Of a stretch of 64,000 nt of DNA, positions 19,309-28,137 are shown in pieces. This DNA is from Flavicella marina (GTDB lineage: Bacteria > Bacteroidota > Bacteroidia > Flavobacteriales > Flavobacteriaceae), in assembly GCF_009193215.1 (NCBI RefSeq), contig NZ_VYVA01000005.1, positions 171,940 through 235,939 on the forward strand, in the 5' to 3' direction. The notes beneath the pieces are model-generated. The model did no database searches, was not told the origin of the DNA, and worked only from the letters and a program-made list of their open reading frames with translations. The position numbers were made by a program, and so were the translations under genes. How positions within the stretch are numbered: the stretch's first letter is position 1; the number at the start of each line of letters is the position of its first letter.

Positions 19309-19950
19309 TTATTTGTTGATAGTGTAGTTTAGTGCTTTGTATTTTGACTCGTCAAAAATAAACAGATTTTCTGAGATATCTTGATTTGCTTTGAATTCTT
19401 CGATACTAAATGTTGTTTCTGTACTATTGTTGCCAACTTCTTTGATGCTATCTATGATATTGGTATTGGTATTGATTCCGATTACAAAGTAAGATGCTTC
19501 AGAGTTACTGTCAATTGGGATTAATTTTATGAATTGAATTGAGTTTCCTTTCACGTTTTTTTTCTCTGCCAATTCGTAGGTAAAACCTTCTTTGTAAAAG
19601 AATAAAAGTTTTGTAGGATTTAGCATTTCTTCATCTGAATTACCATCTACAACGTTTATCTCTTCATCTTCAGTAAGAATAATATAGGTGTTTTGCGCAT
19701 CGTAGAGAAAAATATTATCCATAAAGCTTAAGTTGTACTTATCTCCTTGAGTATATACCGAACCAGACGCTTGCTGTTCCATGTCAACTTCTTTATTGAC
19801 CAGGGTATAGTTGAATTTAATGTACATGTTTTTAAAACTTGACATTTTTTCAGAAACTCTATTTAATAGCGTTTCTGCTTTGTTTTGTTGCGCATGAATT
19901 GATGCAATAGATGCTATAAAAAGTACGATTATGAGAGTCGTTTTTTTCAT
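19309..19950 (-). CDS. lolA: LolA-like outer-membrane lipoprotein carrier protein
   Basis: Periplasmic chaperone that moves lipoproteins from the inner to the outer membrane. The 213-aa product starts with a signal peptide (MKKTTLIIVLFIASIASIHA, cut near AQQ) and continues with the LolA half-barrel pattern: a helix with LLNRVSEKMSSFKNMYIKF followed by long beta strands (ASGSVYTQGDKYNLSF, DAQNTYIILTEDEEINV). It follows ftsK after 27 bases and precedes lptG, so two envelope-transport genes are linked. Assignment rests on fold pattern and context; sequence identity to E. coli LolA is low, as usual in this phylum. Confidence 0.82.
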   Translation of the reverse strand: MKKTTLIIVLFIASIASIHAQQNKAETLLNRVSEKMSSFKNMYIKFNYTLVNKEVDMEQQASGSVYTQGDKYNLSFMDNIFLYDAQNTYIILTEDEEINVVDGNSDEEMLNPTKLLFFYKEGFTYELAEKKNVKGNSIQFIKLIPIDSNSEASYFVIGINTNTNIIDSIKEVGNNSTETTFSIEEFKANQDISENLFIFDESKYKALNYTINK

Positions 19951-19977
19951 GTTAGTTTTGCTTGTGTTTAGGTGTAT

Positions 19978-22440
19978 TTATTTTTCGTTGGCCAATAACT
20001 CATCAAGAGCTTGTAAATCGGGTACAGTTACTTGTCGGGCTTTACTTCCTTCAAAAGGACCTACTATTCCGGCTGCTTCGAGTTGGTCAATCAATCTCCC
20101 TGCTCTGTTATAACCAAGTTTAAGTTTTCTTTGTAATAAAGATGCCGAACCTTGTTGGGCAATCACAATTAATTTTGCTGCTTCTTCAAATAATTTGTCT
20201 CGATCTTCAATAGCTATATCAACTCCTGTGCCACCTTCTTCACCGATGTATTCAGGTAGCATGTGCGCTTCTGGATATGCACGTTGTGACCCAATAAAAT
20301 CTGTGATTTTTTCAACTTCGGGAGTATCGACAAAAGCACATTGAATACGGATACTTTCATTTCCACCAGTGTAAAGCATATCTCCACGTCCGATCAATTG
20401 ATTTGCACCAGATGCATCAAGGATGGTTTTCGAATCAATAGCAGACATCACTCTAAAAGCTATTCTAGCAGGGAAGTTGGCTTTGATCATACCTGTAATA
20501 ACGTTAACAGAAGGTCTTTGTGTTGCAACAATTAAATGTATTCCTATGGCACGAGCCAATTGTGCCAAACGTGCAATAGGGGTTTCCACCTCTTTACCTG
20601 CTGTCATGATTAAATCTGCAAATTCATCGATAACCAATACAATATATGGCAGGTATTTGTGACCATTTTCTGGGTTTAATTTTCGAGCTTTAAATTTTGC
20701 ATTGTATTCTTTAATGTTTCGAACCATTGCTGTTTTCAATAGATCATAACGTTCGTCCATTTCAATACAAAGAGAATTCACAGTATTCACAACTTTGGTA
20801 GTGTCTGTGATGATGGCTTCAGCTTCATCAGGAAGTTTAGCCAGGTAATGACGTTCTATTTTATTAAATAAAGTAAGTTCAACTTTTTTAGGGTCTACCA
20901 ATACAAATTTTACTTCAGCTGGATGTTTTTTGTAAAGTAACGAGGTTAAAATACAATTCAATCCAACAGATTTTCCTTGACCTGTAGCACCAGCCATTAA
21001 TAGATGTGGTGTTTTTGCCAAATCAATCACAACTGTTTCATTAGAAATATTTTTACCAAGTGCTATTGGCAATTCCATTTTTGATTCTTGAAATTTGGTA
21101 GAGGCAATTACCGAGCGCATTGATACGATTGATGCTTTGCTGTTTGGTACCTCGATACCAATAGTACCTTTACCTGGAATAGGAGCGATGATACGAATAC
21201 CCAAAGCAGATAATGACAACGCAATATCATCTTCTAAGTTTTTAATTTTAGAAATACGAATTCCTGCTTCTGGCACAATTTCATATAGTGTAACTGTAGG
21301 ACCTACTGTAGCTTTGATTTCCGCAATACCAATCTTGTAGTTTTTTAAGGTGTCTACAATGCGATTTTTGTTTTGTTCGAGTTCTTCTGCATCTACAGCG
21401 ATACTTTCGTTGTAGTCTTTTAATAAGTTTAATGTTGGGAATTTGAAATTACCTAATTCCAACTTAGGGTCGAATTCACCAAATTTTTCAACCAAATTAT
21501 TTGCCAAGTTTTCTTCTACTTTTTCTTCATCAGTAGTTTTTTCTATAGCAATAGAGACATCAGGTTGTTCGTCGATAATTTTTTCTTCGGGTTCTGAAGT
21601 GACTTTTAGCGGAACATCTGCAGTTTCTTCTTTATCGATTGAAGAATGATTTTTTATTGTAGGTTGTAGGTTTTCTATAGAGAGTTCAAATTCAGATTTT
21701 TTAGGTGTGTCTGAGTCTTTAGATGTATCTTCAACTGTTTCTTTCTCTATAACCTCAGGTTCGATTTCTTTTTTTGTTTCTTCAGTAACGGTAGTTACTT
21801 CTTTCTCGAGTTGTGTTTCTTTAGATAAATCTTCAAGAATAACTTCTTTTTCAGGGAACCAACTTTTAATTCTTTCAGGAGTAATTTTAAAACGGATTAC
21901 TGCGTAAGTACTATAGCCAAAAATTAAAATAATTGCTAGTCCTGTGTTTCCTGTGTAGGTTGTTAGGTATTCGTTTAGTTCTGTACCAATAGTTCCAGCA
22001 ACTAAGCTGTATTTTTTATCTAAAAATGCGAAAGAGGTAGCTACCCAAATCATACCTAATATTCCCCAGTTTAAAGATTTAAATATTTTTTTGATTGGAA
22101 TTTTTAATAAAATATAAGCACCAGCAAACATTATTATTATAGGAATGATGAGTGACGCTACTCCAAATCCTCTATAGATAAAAAAATGACTGATACTAGC
22201 CCCAATTTTTCCTAAAAGGTTTTTCGAGACAATAGTTTTGTCTGAAAATTCATTTAGCAAGCTTTGATCATCTTGCCAAGTAAAAAAGAAAGAAAAGAAT
22301 GAGATTAATAAAAATAATCCAAACAAAAATGTAAAAACACCTGTAACTGTTTGAAACTGTCTGTTTTGCAGTAGCTCTTTAGTCTTTACGAAACGTTCTT
22401 TTTTATCGTTTGTATCTTTTTCTTTTTTAGATTTTTTCAT
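19978..22440 (-). CDS. ftsK: DNA translocase FtsK/SpoIIIE
   Basis: Septal DNA pump that clears chromosome ends from the closing division site. The 820-aa protein has four or five transmembrane segments (about 32-53, 93-112, 125-140, 165-182), a charged Thr/Glu-rich linker (about 200-320), and the motor: Walker A GATGQGKS (484-491) and Walker B VLVIDEF (601-607). The C-terminal gamma domain (about 755-820, with LLQRKLKLGYNRAGRLIDQLEAAGI) is the winged helix that reads polarity sequences. It is shorter than E. coli FtsK because the linker is short. Operon neighbours are dgk (upstream) and lolA (downstream). Confidence 0.96.
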   Translation of the reverse strand: MKKSKKEKDTNDKKERFVKTKELLQNRQFQTVTGVFTFLFGLFLLISFFSFFFTWQDDQSLLNEFSDKTIVSKNLLGKIGASISHFFIYRGFGVASLIIPIIIMFAGAYILLKIPIKKIFKSLNWGILGMIWVATSFAFLDKKYSLVAGTIGTELNEYLTTYTGNTGLAIILIFGYSTYAVIRFKITPERIKSWFPEKEVILEDLSKETQLEKEVTTVTEETKKEIEPEVIEKETVEDTSKDSDTPKKSEFELSIENLQPTIKNHSSIDKEETADVPLKVTSEPEEKIIDEQPDVSIAIEKTTDEEKVEENLANNLVEKFGEFDPKLELGNFKFPTLNLLKDYNESIAVDAEELEQNKNRIVDTLKNYKIGIAEIKATVGPTVTLYEIVPEAGIRISKIKNLEDDIALSLSALGIRIIAPIPGKGTIGIEVPNSKASIVSMRSVIASTKFQESKMELPIALGKNISNETVVIDLAKTPHLLMAGATGQGKSVGLNCILTSLLYKKHPAEVKFVLVDPKKVELTLFNKIERHYLAKLPDEAEAIITDTTKVVNTVNSLCIEMDERYDLLKTAMVRNIKEYNAKFKARKLNPENGHKYLPYIVLVIDEFADLIMTAGKEVETPIARLAQLARAIGIHLIVATQRPSVNVITGMIKANFPARIAFRVMSAIDSKTILDASGANQLIGRGDMLYTGGNESIRIQCAFVDTPEVEKITDFIGSQRAYPEAHMLPEYIGEEGGTGVDIAIEDRDKLFEEAAKLIVIAQQGSASLLQRKLKLGYNRAGRLIDQLEAAGIVGPFEGSKARQVTVPDLQALDELLANEK

Positions 22441-22490
22441 TCAAAAAAATATAGGTTTTTAAAAGAATAAATATAGTTTTTTTAATTGTG

Positions 22491-22865
22491 TTACGCGACT
22501 AGTTTAGGAATGTAAATTAGCAAGCCTTCAACAATTGCAATGATGGCAGCAAATGCTACTGCACCGGCGGCGACATCTTTAATAACACCAATTTTTTCGT
22601 GAAAATCAGGATGTACAAAATTAGCTATTTTTTCAATAGCCGTATTCAGTGATTCTGCGACCAATACGATTCCGATACATAAAATTTGTATCATCCACTC
22701 TTGGTGAGTAATATTAAAAACAAAACCACAGATTGTCATCAATATACTGATGGCAATCTGTGTTTTGATACTTTTTTCAGACTTTAGTAACAACCAAAGG
22801 CCTTTAAAAGCGAAAGAAATACTTTTTATTCTGTTTAGAACAAAAGAATCTTTTTCTTTTTTCAT
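22491..22865 (-). CDS. Diacylglycerol kinase / undecaprenol kinase family protein
   Basis: Small integral-membrane lipid kinase of 124 aa, similar to E. coli DgkA (121 aa). The conserved catalytic stretch ESLNTAIEKIANF (family ExxNTAIE) and the following K-DVAAGAV motif are present, with three hydrophobic helices (about 33-52, 56-74, 95-120). It phosphorylates either diacylglycerol or undecaprenol; in Gram-positive bacteria many homologues are undecaprenol kinases and the substrate cannot be told from sequence. The start overlaps the tpx stop by one base (TAATG), and ftsK follows after 50 bases. Confidence 0.9.
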   Translation of the reverse strand: MKKEKDSFVLNRIKSISFAFKGLWLLLKSEKSIKTQIAISILMTICGFVFNITHQEWMIQILCIGIVLVAESLNTAIEKIANFVHPDFHEKIGVIKDVAAGAVAFAAIIAIVEGLLIYIPKLVA

Positions 22866-23362
22866 TATGATAAAGCGTTGATTGCTGCTTCGTAGTTTGG
22901 TTCGTCAACAGTTTCAGGTACCTGTTCTGTATAGACAACGTTACCGTTTTCGTCAATAACAACAATTGAACGAGAACACAAACCTTCCAAAGGACCATTT
23001 GTAATTTGCAATCCGTAGTCTGCAGCAAAGTTTCCAGAAATATCAGAAGCACTGATTACATTTTCAATTCCTTCAGCACCACAAAAACGAGCATGTGCAA
23101 AAGGTAGATCTCTTGAAACACAGATAACTTTTGTGTTTTTTAAGTCACTTGCCGTTTTGTTAAAAGTTCTAACAGAAGTCGCACAAGTTCCGGTATCAAC
23201 ACTAGGGAAGATATTTAAAATAATTTTACTACCAGAAAAATCCGCTAATGAAATAGTGTTTAAATCTACTGTTCTAAGTGAAAAATTTGGAGCAGCGTTT
23301 CCAGTTGATGGTAATTCTCCGTTTGTTTGAAAAGGATTTCCTTTTAGTGTTATTGTAGCCAT
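22865..23362 (-). CDS. tpx: Thiol peroxidase
   Basis: Atypical 2-Cys peroxiredoxin reducing lipid and other hydroperoxides with thioredoxin, 165 aa. The peroxidatic cysteine is C60 in SVDTGTCATSVR and the resolving cysteine is C94 in ARFCGAEG, the same spacing as E. coli Tpx (C61/C95). The family N-terminus VTLKGNP is present. It is the first gene of the tpx-dgk-ftsK-lolA-lptG-ribB run, with a candidate minus-7 box 27 bases upstream. A terminator of the neighbouring prx gene precedes it. The upstream prx and the trxA at 40194 are its functional partners. Confidence 0.96.
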   Translation of the reverse strand: MATITLKGNPFQTNGELPSTGNAAPNFSLRTVDLNTISLADFSGSKIILNIFPSVDTGTCATSVRTFNKTASDLKNTKVICVSRDLPFAHARFCGAEGIENVISASDISGNFAADYGLQITNGPLEGLCSRSIVVIDENGNVVYTEQVPETVDEPNYEAAINALS

Positions 23363-23388
23363 TTTATTAATGTGTTTATGTTTGAATT

Positions 23389-23396
23389 CAAAAGTA
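23389..23396 (-). promoter_or_regulatory. Candidate minus-7 element for tpx
   Basis: On the minus strand TACTTTTG, a full TAnnTTTG match 27 bases before tpx. The minus-33 region falls in the prx terminator and shows no TTG. Confidence 0.45.
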
Positions 23397-23400
23397 CGTT

Positions 23401-23436
23401 AAAAAGAAAAACTCTCGAAATGAATCGAGAGTTTTA
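23401..23436 (-). terminator. Terminator after the peroxiredoxin gene
   Basis: Eleven-bp stem AAAACTCTCGA / TCGAGAGTTTT with a 6-base loop; the A-run at its left edge gives the T tract on the minus strand. Confidence 0.85.
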
Positions 23437-23484
23437 TTGATAATTTAACTTGTCAATGCAATAGATACACAGACAATAAAAATT

Positions 23485-24117
23485 TTAGTTTTCAGCTAAG
23501 TAACTTGCTACACCTTCATGAGTTGTAGTCAATCCTTTTTTATCTGAATTCCAGTTTGCTGGACAAGCCTCACCGTGCTCTTCGTTGAATTGTAATGCGT
23601 CTACCATTCTGATAGCTTCGTCTACATTTCTTCCTAATGGTAAGTCATTTACGATTTGGTGACGAACAACCCCGTCTTTGTCAATTAAAAACAAACCTCT
23701 GTAAGCGATTAATTCACCTTGTGCTTGTAATTGATCGTTGTCATCGTAAAAATAATCTCCAGCCAAAACGTCATAGTTTTTTGAGATTGTTTTGTTTGTA
23801 TCTGCGATAATTGGATATGTTACTCCTTGAATTCCTCCTTCTGATTTAGGTACTTGTAACCATCCCCAGTGAGATTGTTCTGTATCTGTAGATGCAGCAA
23901 TTACTTGAACATTTCTTTTTTCAAATTCAGCTAATTTTTCTTGAAAAGCATGCAATTCTGTTGGACATACAAATGTAAAATCTTTCGGGTAAAAGAATAA
24001 CAACACATACTTGTTACCTTGAAATTGTTCTAAAGAAAAGTTTTCAACGAACTCACCTCCGTTAACAACTGCTTGTACACTAAATTCAGGAGCTTTTTTT
24101 CCTACTAATACTGCCAT
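23485..24117 (-). CDS. Typical 2-Cys peroxiredoxin (AhpC/Prx type)
   Basis: Peroxide-scavenging enzyme of 210 aa. The peroxidatic cysteine is C51 in DFTFVCPTELHAF and the resolving cysteine is C185 in EACPANW, which would pair across the dimer. The second active-site arginine is in the conserved LGRNVDEAIR segment. Reduction is probably by thioredoxin, since no ahpF is adjacent. The gene is monocistronic with its own terminator at 23401 and a full-match minus-7 box 37 bases upstream. Identification as Prx is clear; whether it should be named ahpC is a matter of convention. Confidence 0.95.
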   Translation of the reverse strand: MAVLVGKKAPEFSVQAVVNGGEFVENFSLEQFQGNKYVLLFFYPKDFTFVCPTELHAFQEKLAEFEKRNVQVIAASTDTEQSHWGWLQVPKSEGGIQGVTYPIIADTNKTISKNYDVLAGDYFYDDNDQLQAQGELIAYRGLFLIDKDGVVRHQIVNDLPLGRNVDEAIRMVDALQFNEEHGEACPANWNSDKKGLTTTHEGVASYLAEN

Positions 24118-24153
24118 AATATATAAGTTTTATTTGATTTTAATTTTCGAATA

Positions 24154-24161
24154 CAAATATA
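24154..24161 (-). promoter_or_regulatory. Candidate minus-7 element for the peroxiredoxin gene
   Basis: On the minus strand TATATTTG, a perfect TAnnTTTG box, 37 bases before the start. No TTG at the expected minus-33 distance. Confidence 0.45.
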
Positions 24162-24246
24162 GAAGATTATGAAGTTTAACCTTTGTGTATATCGATTTTA
24201 ATAATTGATTTTCGGATAGATTTTTTTTATACAAAGACTTTAAAGC

Positions 24247-24275
24247 AAAAAAAAGCCTGCTATATTAGCAGGCTT
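24247..24275 (-). terminator. Terminator after the CBM48-like gene
   Basis: Ten-bp stem AAGCCTGCTA / TAGCAGGCTT with a 3-base loop; an A-run at its left edge gives the minus-strand T tract. Confidence 0.85.
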
Positions 24276-24295
24276 CTATATTGAGTATTATTTTT

Positions 24296-24592
24296 CTATA
24301 GTTCTAATACGCTGTTTTCTGCATTTGCGTATTCATTCCAAGCGAAAGCATCTGCTTTTTCTTCGTTTACGTATGCACCATCTATTAAATATTTGAATTC
24401 ATAAGAATTTCCAACTTCAAATGGAAGTACAGCTTTGAATGTTCCGTTTTTTAATTTTTTCAAAGGAGCAGCTGCGGCATCCCATTCGTTAAAATCTCCT
24501 ACTACAGATACTTTTTCTGATTCTTTTGCTGGTACTTCAAAAGTAACTTTACACACTGGTTTACTTTTTAAATATTGTTTTTTAATAGCCAT
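24296..24592 (-). CDS. Isoamylase early-set (CBM48/AMPK-beta-like) domain protein
   Basis: A 98-aa single-domain protein. The sequence VTFEVPAKESEKVSVVGDFNEWDAAAAPLKKL followed by GTFKAVLPF and YEFKYLIDGAYVNEE matches the early-set carbohydrate-binding fold found in glycogen-branching enzymes and AMPK beta subunits. The key aromatic W of FNEW is present. No signal peptide or catalytic domain is attached, so it would be a stand-alone cytoplasmic binding domain, a form common in flavobacteria. It has its own terminator and a minus-7 box 24 bases upstream. No glycogen gene is nearby, so the ligand is inferred from the family only. Confidence 0.85.
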   Translation of the reverse strand: MAIKKQYLKSKPVCKVTFEVPAKESEKVSVVGDFNEWDAAAAPLKKLKNGTFKAVLPFEVGNSYEFKYLIDGAYVNEEKADAFAWNEYANAENSVLEL

Positions 24593-24615
24593 AATTTATT
24601 GTTTTATTAATAGGG

Positions 24616-24623
24616 CAAATTTA
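24616..24623 (-). promoter_or_regulatory. Candidate minus-7 element for the CBM48-like gene
   Basis: On the minus strand TAAATTTG, a full TAnnTTTG match 24 bases before the start codon. Confidence 0.45.
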
Positions 24624-24901
24624 CGGATTATGAGAGGGTTAAAAAAATATTTGAACCCTGAAAAAGAAGAAATAACATTTTGATAATTATTTAATTACAT
24701 TAATAGAAACTTTATGATATAGTTTGAAAATTTCATTAAAATCGCAACGCATTAATTCTCTTGTTATCAATGTTATAATGGAATATGTTTGTTTTCCTTA
24801 AAAGATGGTTGTAAACGTATTTTTTTTTATGATAAATAACAGTTTTGCATTGTGAATCAGTAGTTTATGTGAAATAAAAAAATATGGTAATCGTTTCTAA
24901 A
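24624..24901. other. AT-rich spacer without recognisable gene
   Basis: About 280 bases between the outer-membrane protein gene and the CBM48-like promoter. Very AT-rich; a short plus-strand frame crosses it but has no start context or recognisable product. No convincing terminator for the outer-membrane protein gene was seen here. Confidence 0.5.
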
Positions 24902-26440
24902 TTACAATTGTATTTTACTAAAATTGAATGTGAACCCAAAACTTAATAGTGTTGAGTTAAGGTTGCCATAAGGAGCAATTATTTTTCCAAATCCACTGGT
25001 GATATGTAGTTTATGATTCAATGAGTAATTCAGTCCTATTTTAGGTTTGATAGCGAGTCCTGCTCCAGTATCTATTTTAGCACCTCCGCTTGCGCCTCCC
25101 AAAAATTCTGCGATAAACTCAAGTTTTTTATAAAAAAACATTGGTGAATTATATCCTATTCCAACCATACCATCGGCATATCCTCCAGCTTCTCCTTCAT
25201 AAGCAAATGTCGCTTGCCCGGTTAGGTAAAAGTGGTTTGAGATATCAGAGTTTAGTTGTGCTGTGATCAATTGTAAATCATAGGGTTTTGTTTCTGTGCT
25301 GGCCGCTTGGAAATAGGTTTGGTTTTGAATACCCAATCGAATACCTTTTGTTTTAGCTATGTATGTTTCTTTTTCAGGATGATAACTACCATTGTCGAAT
25401 GTTCTGTATTTGAATCCGAATCCAGCGGTATAGGCTTCAAAATTTCCAAACGGAGCCATAATGTATCCTCCGTGTAGTGCAATTGCTAAATTTTCGTATA
25501 TTTTTTGTTCTAATCCAACGCTTGGATATATTGTAAAACCACCTTCACGTTCAACACGTCCACCAGAGGCACCAGCACCAAATTTAGCAAATAACTTAAA
25601 AGTACTTGTTTGTATGGGTTCGTAACCAACCCCCATAAATAAGTCCATAAAACCTGATTCTAATCCTTTGTAGATTGCATCTAGATGTATATAACCAAAG
25701 GTCTTTCTATTTATGTAATGGTCGTATTCAAAACCGATAAGGTGTAATGTGTTTTCAATTGGGTTGTAATATTGGTCTTTCGTATTTCCAGTAGTGTAAA
25801 ATTGATCGAAACGAAGCGTAAGCGCATTTTTACTAGCTTTTCGATTCCAGAAATAGGGAGTATCGTTGCTGATAGTATAGTGTTGATTTGCTTCTGAGTA
25901 ATCTGTAAATAAAAATGAAGTCGGGATGCTTACGAAACCAGATACATTGCCGCTTTCGATATATCCATTGTAAAAATTAAAATAACTGTATTGAGCTCCA
26001 AAAGCAATCTTTTTTGTCCTGTATTTTAAACCAATGTTATAATTAATGAAAGCCCCATCTTTCACTAGGTAGCGATAGCCACCACCACCGCCAAAGTGAA
26101 AATCTGTGTCGAAATAGAAGTTTTTATAGAGTTTTTGTTGGAATCCAAGTTCAACACCGAGTGTAAATAACCCTCCTTGGTCTCCTTCAACAGCAGCAAA
26201 CATTCCGATACCTCCATAAAAGTTTTTGTTAAAGGGGAAATCGTAATGCACTCCGATAACTCCCATTGGGATTTCTTCAATTCCAAGTGGGCTTTTTTGA
26301 ATGTCAACCGGAATATAGTTTAGTTTGATTGTATTCTCAAGTTCATAACCTTTTAAATCCTTTAAGTATAGCGGGTTGTTTTGCGCTGAAGATATAAAGG
26401 AGAGTGTTATTGCTATTATGAAGAAAACAATTTTTTTCAA
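24902..26440 (-). CDS. Predicted outer-membrane beta-barrel protein with internal repeats (TTG start)
   Basis: A 512-aa exported protein of unknown function. The signal peptide KKIVFFIIAITLSFISSAQ is clear, followed by many alternating amphipathic strands rich in Gly and aromatic residues and a C-terminal aromatic strand (FGFTFNFSKIQL), typical of outer-membrane barrels. Three related segments (near residues 110-150, 280-345 and 445-508) share a GGGGG/GASGG-type turn, an IYPSVGL/IKPKIGL-type strand and a (I)APxGN motif, indicating internal duplication. The start is TTG at 26440; no ATG precedes it in frame outside prfC. It lies 11 bases after prfC and is probably cotranscribed. I do not recognise a family. 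Confidence 0.75.
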   Translation of the reverse strand: MKKIVFFIIAITLSFISSAQNNPLYLKDLKGYELENTIKLNYIPVDIQKSPLGIEEIPMGVIGVHYDFPFNKNFYGGIGMFAAVEGDQGGLFTLGVELGFQQKLYKNFYFDTDFHFGGGGGYRYLVKDGAFINYNIGLKYRTKKIAFGAQYSYFNFYNGYIESGNVSGFVSIPTSFLFTDYSEANQHYTISNDTPYFWNRKASKNALTLRFDQFYTTGNTKDQYYNPIENTLHLIGFEYDHYINRKTFGYIHLDAIYKGLESGFMDLFMGVGYEPIQTSTFKLFAKFGAGASGGRVEREGGFTIYPSVGLEQKIYENLAIALHGGYIMAPFGNFEAYTAGFGFKYRTFDNGSYHPEKETYIAKTKGIRLGIQNQTYFQAASTETKPYDLQLITAQLNSDISNHFYLTGQATFAYEGEAGGYADGMVGIGYNSPMFFYKKLEFIAEFLGGASGGAKIDTGAGLAIKPKIGLNYSLNHKLHITSGFGKIIAPYGNLNSTLLSFGFTFNFSKIQL

Positions 26441-26451
26441 ACTAAAGGTTT

Positions 26452-28038
26452 CTATTCGTATTCACTCGTAAAGTGCAATTTTACTGATGGATATTTGTCT
26501 TGTGTCATTTGAATAGTAAATGCTGAGTCTGCTAAAAACACAAGCTGTCCTCTTTTGTCTTTTGCCAAATAGCGCTGTTTTACTCTTTTGAACTCTTTGA
26601 ATTCTTCATTGTTTTCTGAAGGTTCTACCCAACAAACTTTATGCATTGGTAGGTTTTCATAGGTGCATTTTGCCCCGTATTCGTGTTCAAGACGGTATTG
26701 GATTACTTCATACTGTAACGCTCCCACTGTACCGATGACCCTTCTACCATTGAGCTCTAATGTAAATAATTGTGCAACTCCTTCATCCATTAACTGGTCT
26801 AGCCCTTTATAAAGCTGTTTTGCTTTAAGCGGGTCAGCATTGTTAACATATCTAAAGTGTTCTGGTGAAAAACTAGGAATTCCTTTAAAGTTCAGATTTT
26901 CTCCTTCAGTTAATGTATCTCCAATTTTAAAGTTTCCTGTGTCGTGCAAGCCAACAATATCTCCAGGATAGGATATGTCTACGATTTCTTTTTTCTCTGC
27001 GAAGAATGTATTTGGACTAGAGAATTTTACTTTTTTGTTATTTCTAACATGTAAGTAAGGTTGATTTCTTTTGAATGTACCAGAAACAATTTTTATAAAA
27101 GCCAAACGATCTCTATGTTTTGGATCCATGTTGGCATGAATTTTAAACACAAACCCTGTCAGTTTTTCTTCTTTTGAGTCGATCAATCTTGTATCACTCA
27201 TTTTTGGTTGTGGAGTAGGAGCTATGTCAATGAAACAATCTAGCAATTCTTTTACTCCAAAATTATTCAAGGCAGAACCGAAGAATACAGGTTGTAAATC
27301 TCCGTTTAAATAGGCTTCTTGGTCGAATTTAGGATAGACTCCGTCTACCATTTCTAATTCTTCTCTTAGTGTTTCAGCAGAAGTTTCTCCAATAATTTCT
27401 TCCAATTCTTCACTGTCGATATCTGTAAATTCAACACCATCAGAAACGGTTGTTTTGTTTTCGTTGGTGAACAGGTTTATTTTTTTCTCCCACAGGTTGT
27501 AAATTCCTTTAAAGTCATAACCCATTCCAATTGGGAAGCTCAGTGGAGTTACAGTAAGTCCAAGTTTTTGTTCAACCTCGTCTAACAAATCAAAGGCATC
27601 TTTACCTTCTCTATCTAACTTATTGATAAAAACGATGATCGGAATTTTTCTCATTCTACAAACCTCAACTAATTTTTCGGTTTGTTCCTCAACACCCTTT
27701 GCAACATCAATTACTACAATTACACTATCTACTGCAGTTAAGGTTCTAAATGTATCTTCAGCAAAATCTTTGTGACCAGGAGTGTCTAAGATGTTTATTT
27801 TTTTGTCTTTATAGATAAACGCTAAAACTGAAGTAGCTACAGAAATTCCACGTTGACGTTCGATTTCCATAAAATCAGAAGTTGCTCCCTTTTTTATTTT
27901 ATTATTTTTTACGGCCCCTGCTTCTTGGATTGCTCCACCAAAAAGTAACAATTTTTCTGTTAAGGTAGTTTTACCAGCATCCGGGTGTGAAATAATACCA
28001 AAGGTACGTCTGCGTTGTATTTCTTCTAAAAATGACAT
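26452..28038 (-). CDS. prfC: Peptide chain release factor 3
   Basis: Translational GTPase that removes RF1/RF2 from the ribosome after termination, 528 aa (E. coli 529). The G1 motif SHPDAGKTT is at 17-25, G3 DTPGH at 85-89 and G4 NKLD at 139-142. The N-terminus EIQRRRTFGIISHPDAGKTTLTEKLL is diagnostic for RF3 rather than EF-G. The gene has a well-formed promoter (TTTG, 17 bases, TATCTTTG) upstream and is followed by the outer-membrane protein gene after 11 bases. Nothing unusual. Confidence 0.97.
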   Translation of the reverse strand: MSFLEEIQRRRTFGIISHPDAGKTTLTEKLLLFGGAIQEAGAVKNNKIKKGATSDFMEIERQRGISVATSVLAFIYKDKKINILDTPGHKDFAEDTFRTLTAVDSVIVVIDVAKGVEEQTEKLVEVCRMRKIPIIVFINKLDREGKDAFDLLDEVEQKLGLTVTPLSFPIGMGYDFKGIYNLWEKKINLFTNENKTTVSDGVEFTDIDSEELEEIIGETSAETLREELEMVDGVYPKFDQEAYLNGDLQPVFFGSALNNFGVKELLDCFIDIAPTPQPKMSDTRLIDSKEEKLTGFVFKIHANMDPKHRDRLAFIKIVSGTFKRNQPYLHVRNNKKVKFSSPNTFFAEKKEIVDISYPGDIVGLHDTGNFKIGDTLTEGENLNFKGIPSFSPEHFRYVNNADPLKAKQLYKGLDQLMDEGVAQLFTLELNGRRVIGTVGALQYEVIQYRLEHEYGAKCTYENLPMHKVCWVEPSENNEEFKEFKRVKQRYLAKDKRGQLVFLADSAFTIQMTQDKYPSVKLHFTSEYE

Positions 28039-28087
28039 GTTCTAAATAGTTGCGTTAAGCAAAACAATTGTGGTTGTTTTGGAAGCG

Positions 28088-28116
28088 CAAAGATACATTT
28101 TAGAATTCGATGCAAA
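28088..28116 (-). promoter_or_regulatory. Promoter of prfC
   Basis: On the minus strand TTTG (28116-28113), a 17-base spacer and TATCTTTG (28095-28088): a full match to the Bacteroidota housekeeping promoter. The start codon is 49 bases after the minus-7 box. Confidence 0.7.
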
Positions 28117-28137
28117 AATAATTACGAAATAAATTAA

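Noticed and set aside
24435..24683. Plus-strand reading frame across the CBM48-like gene and its promoter
   Set aside because: It is antisense to a well-supported gene and shows no recognisable product.
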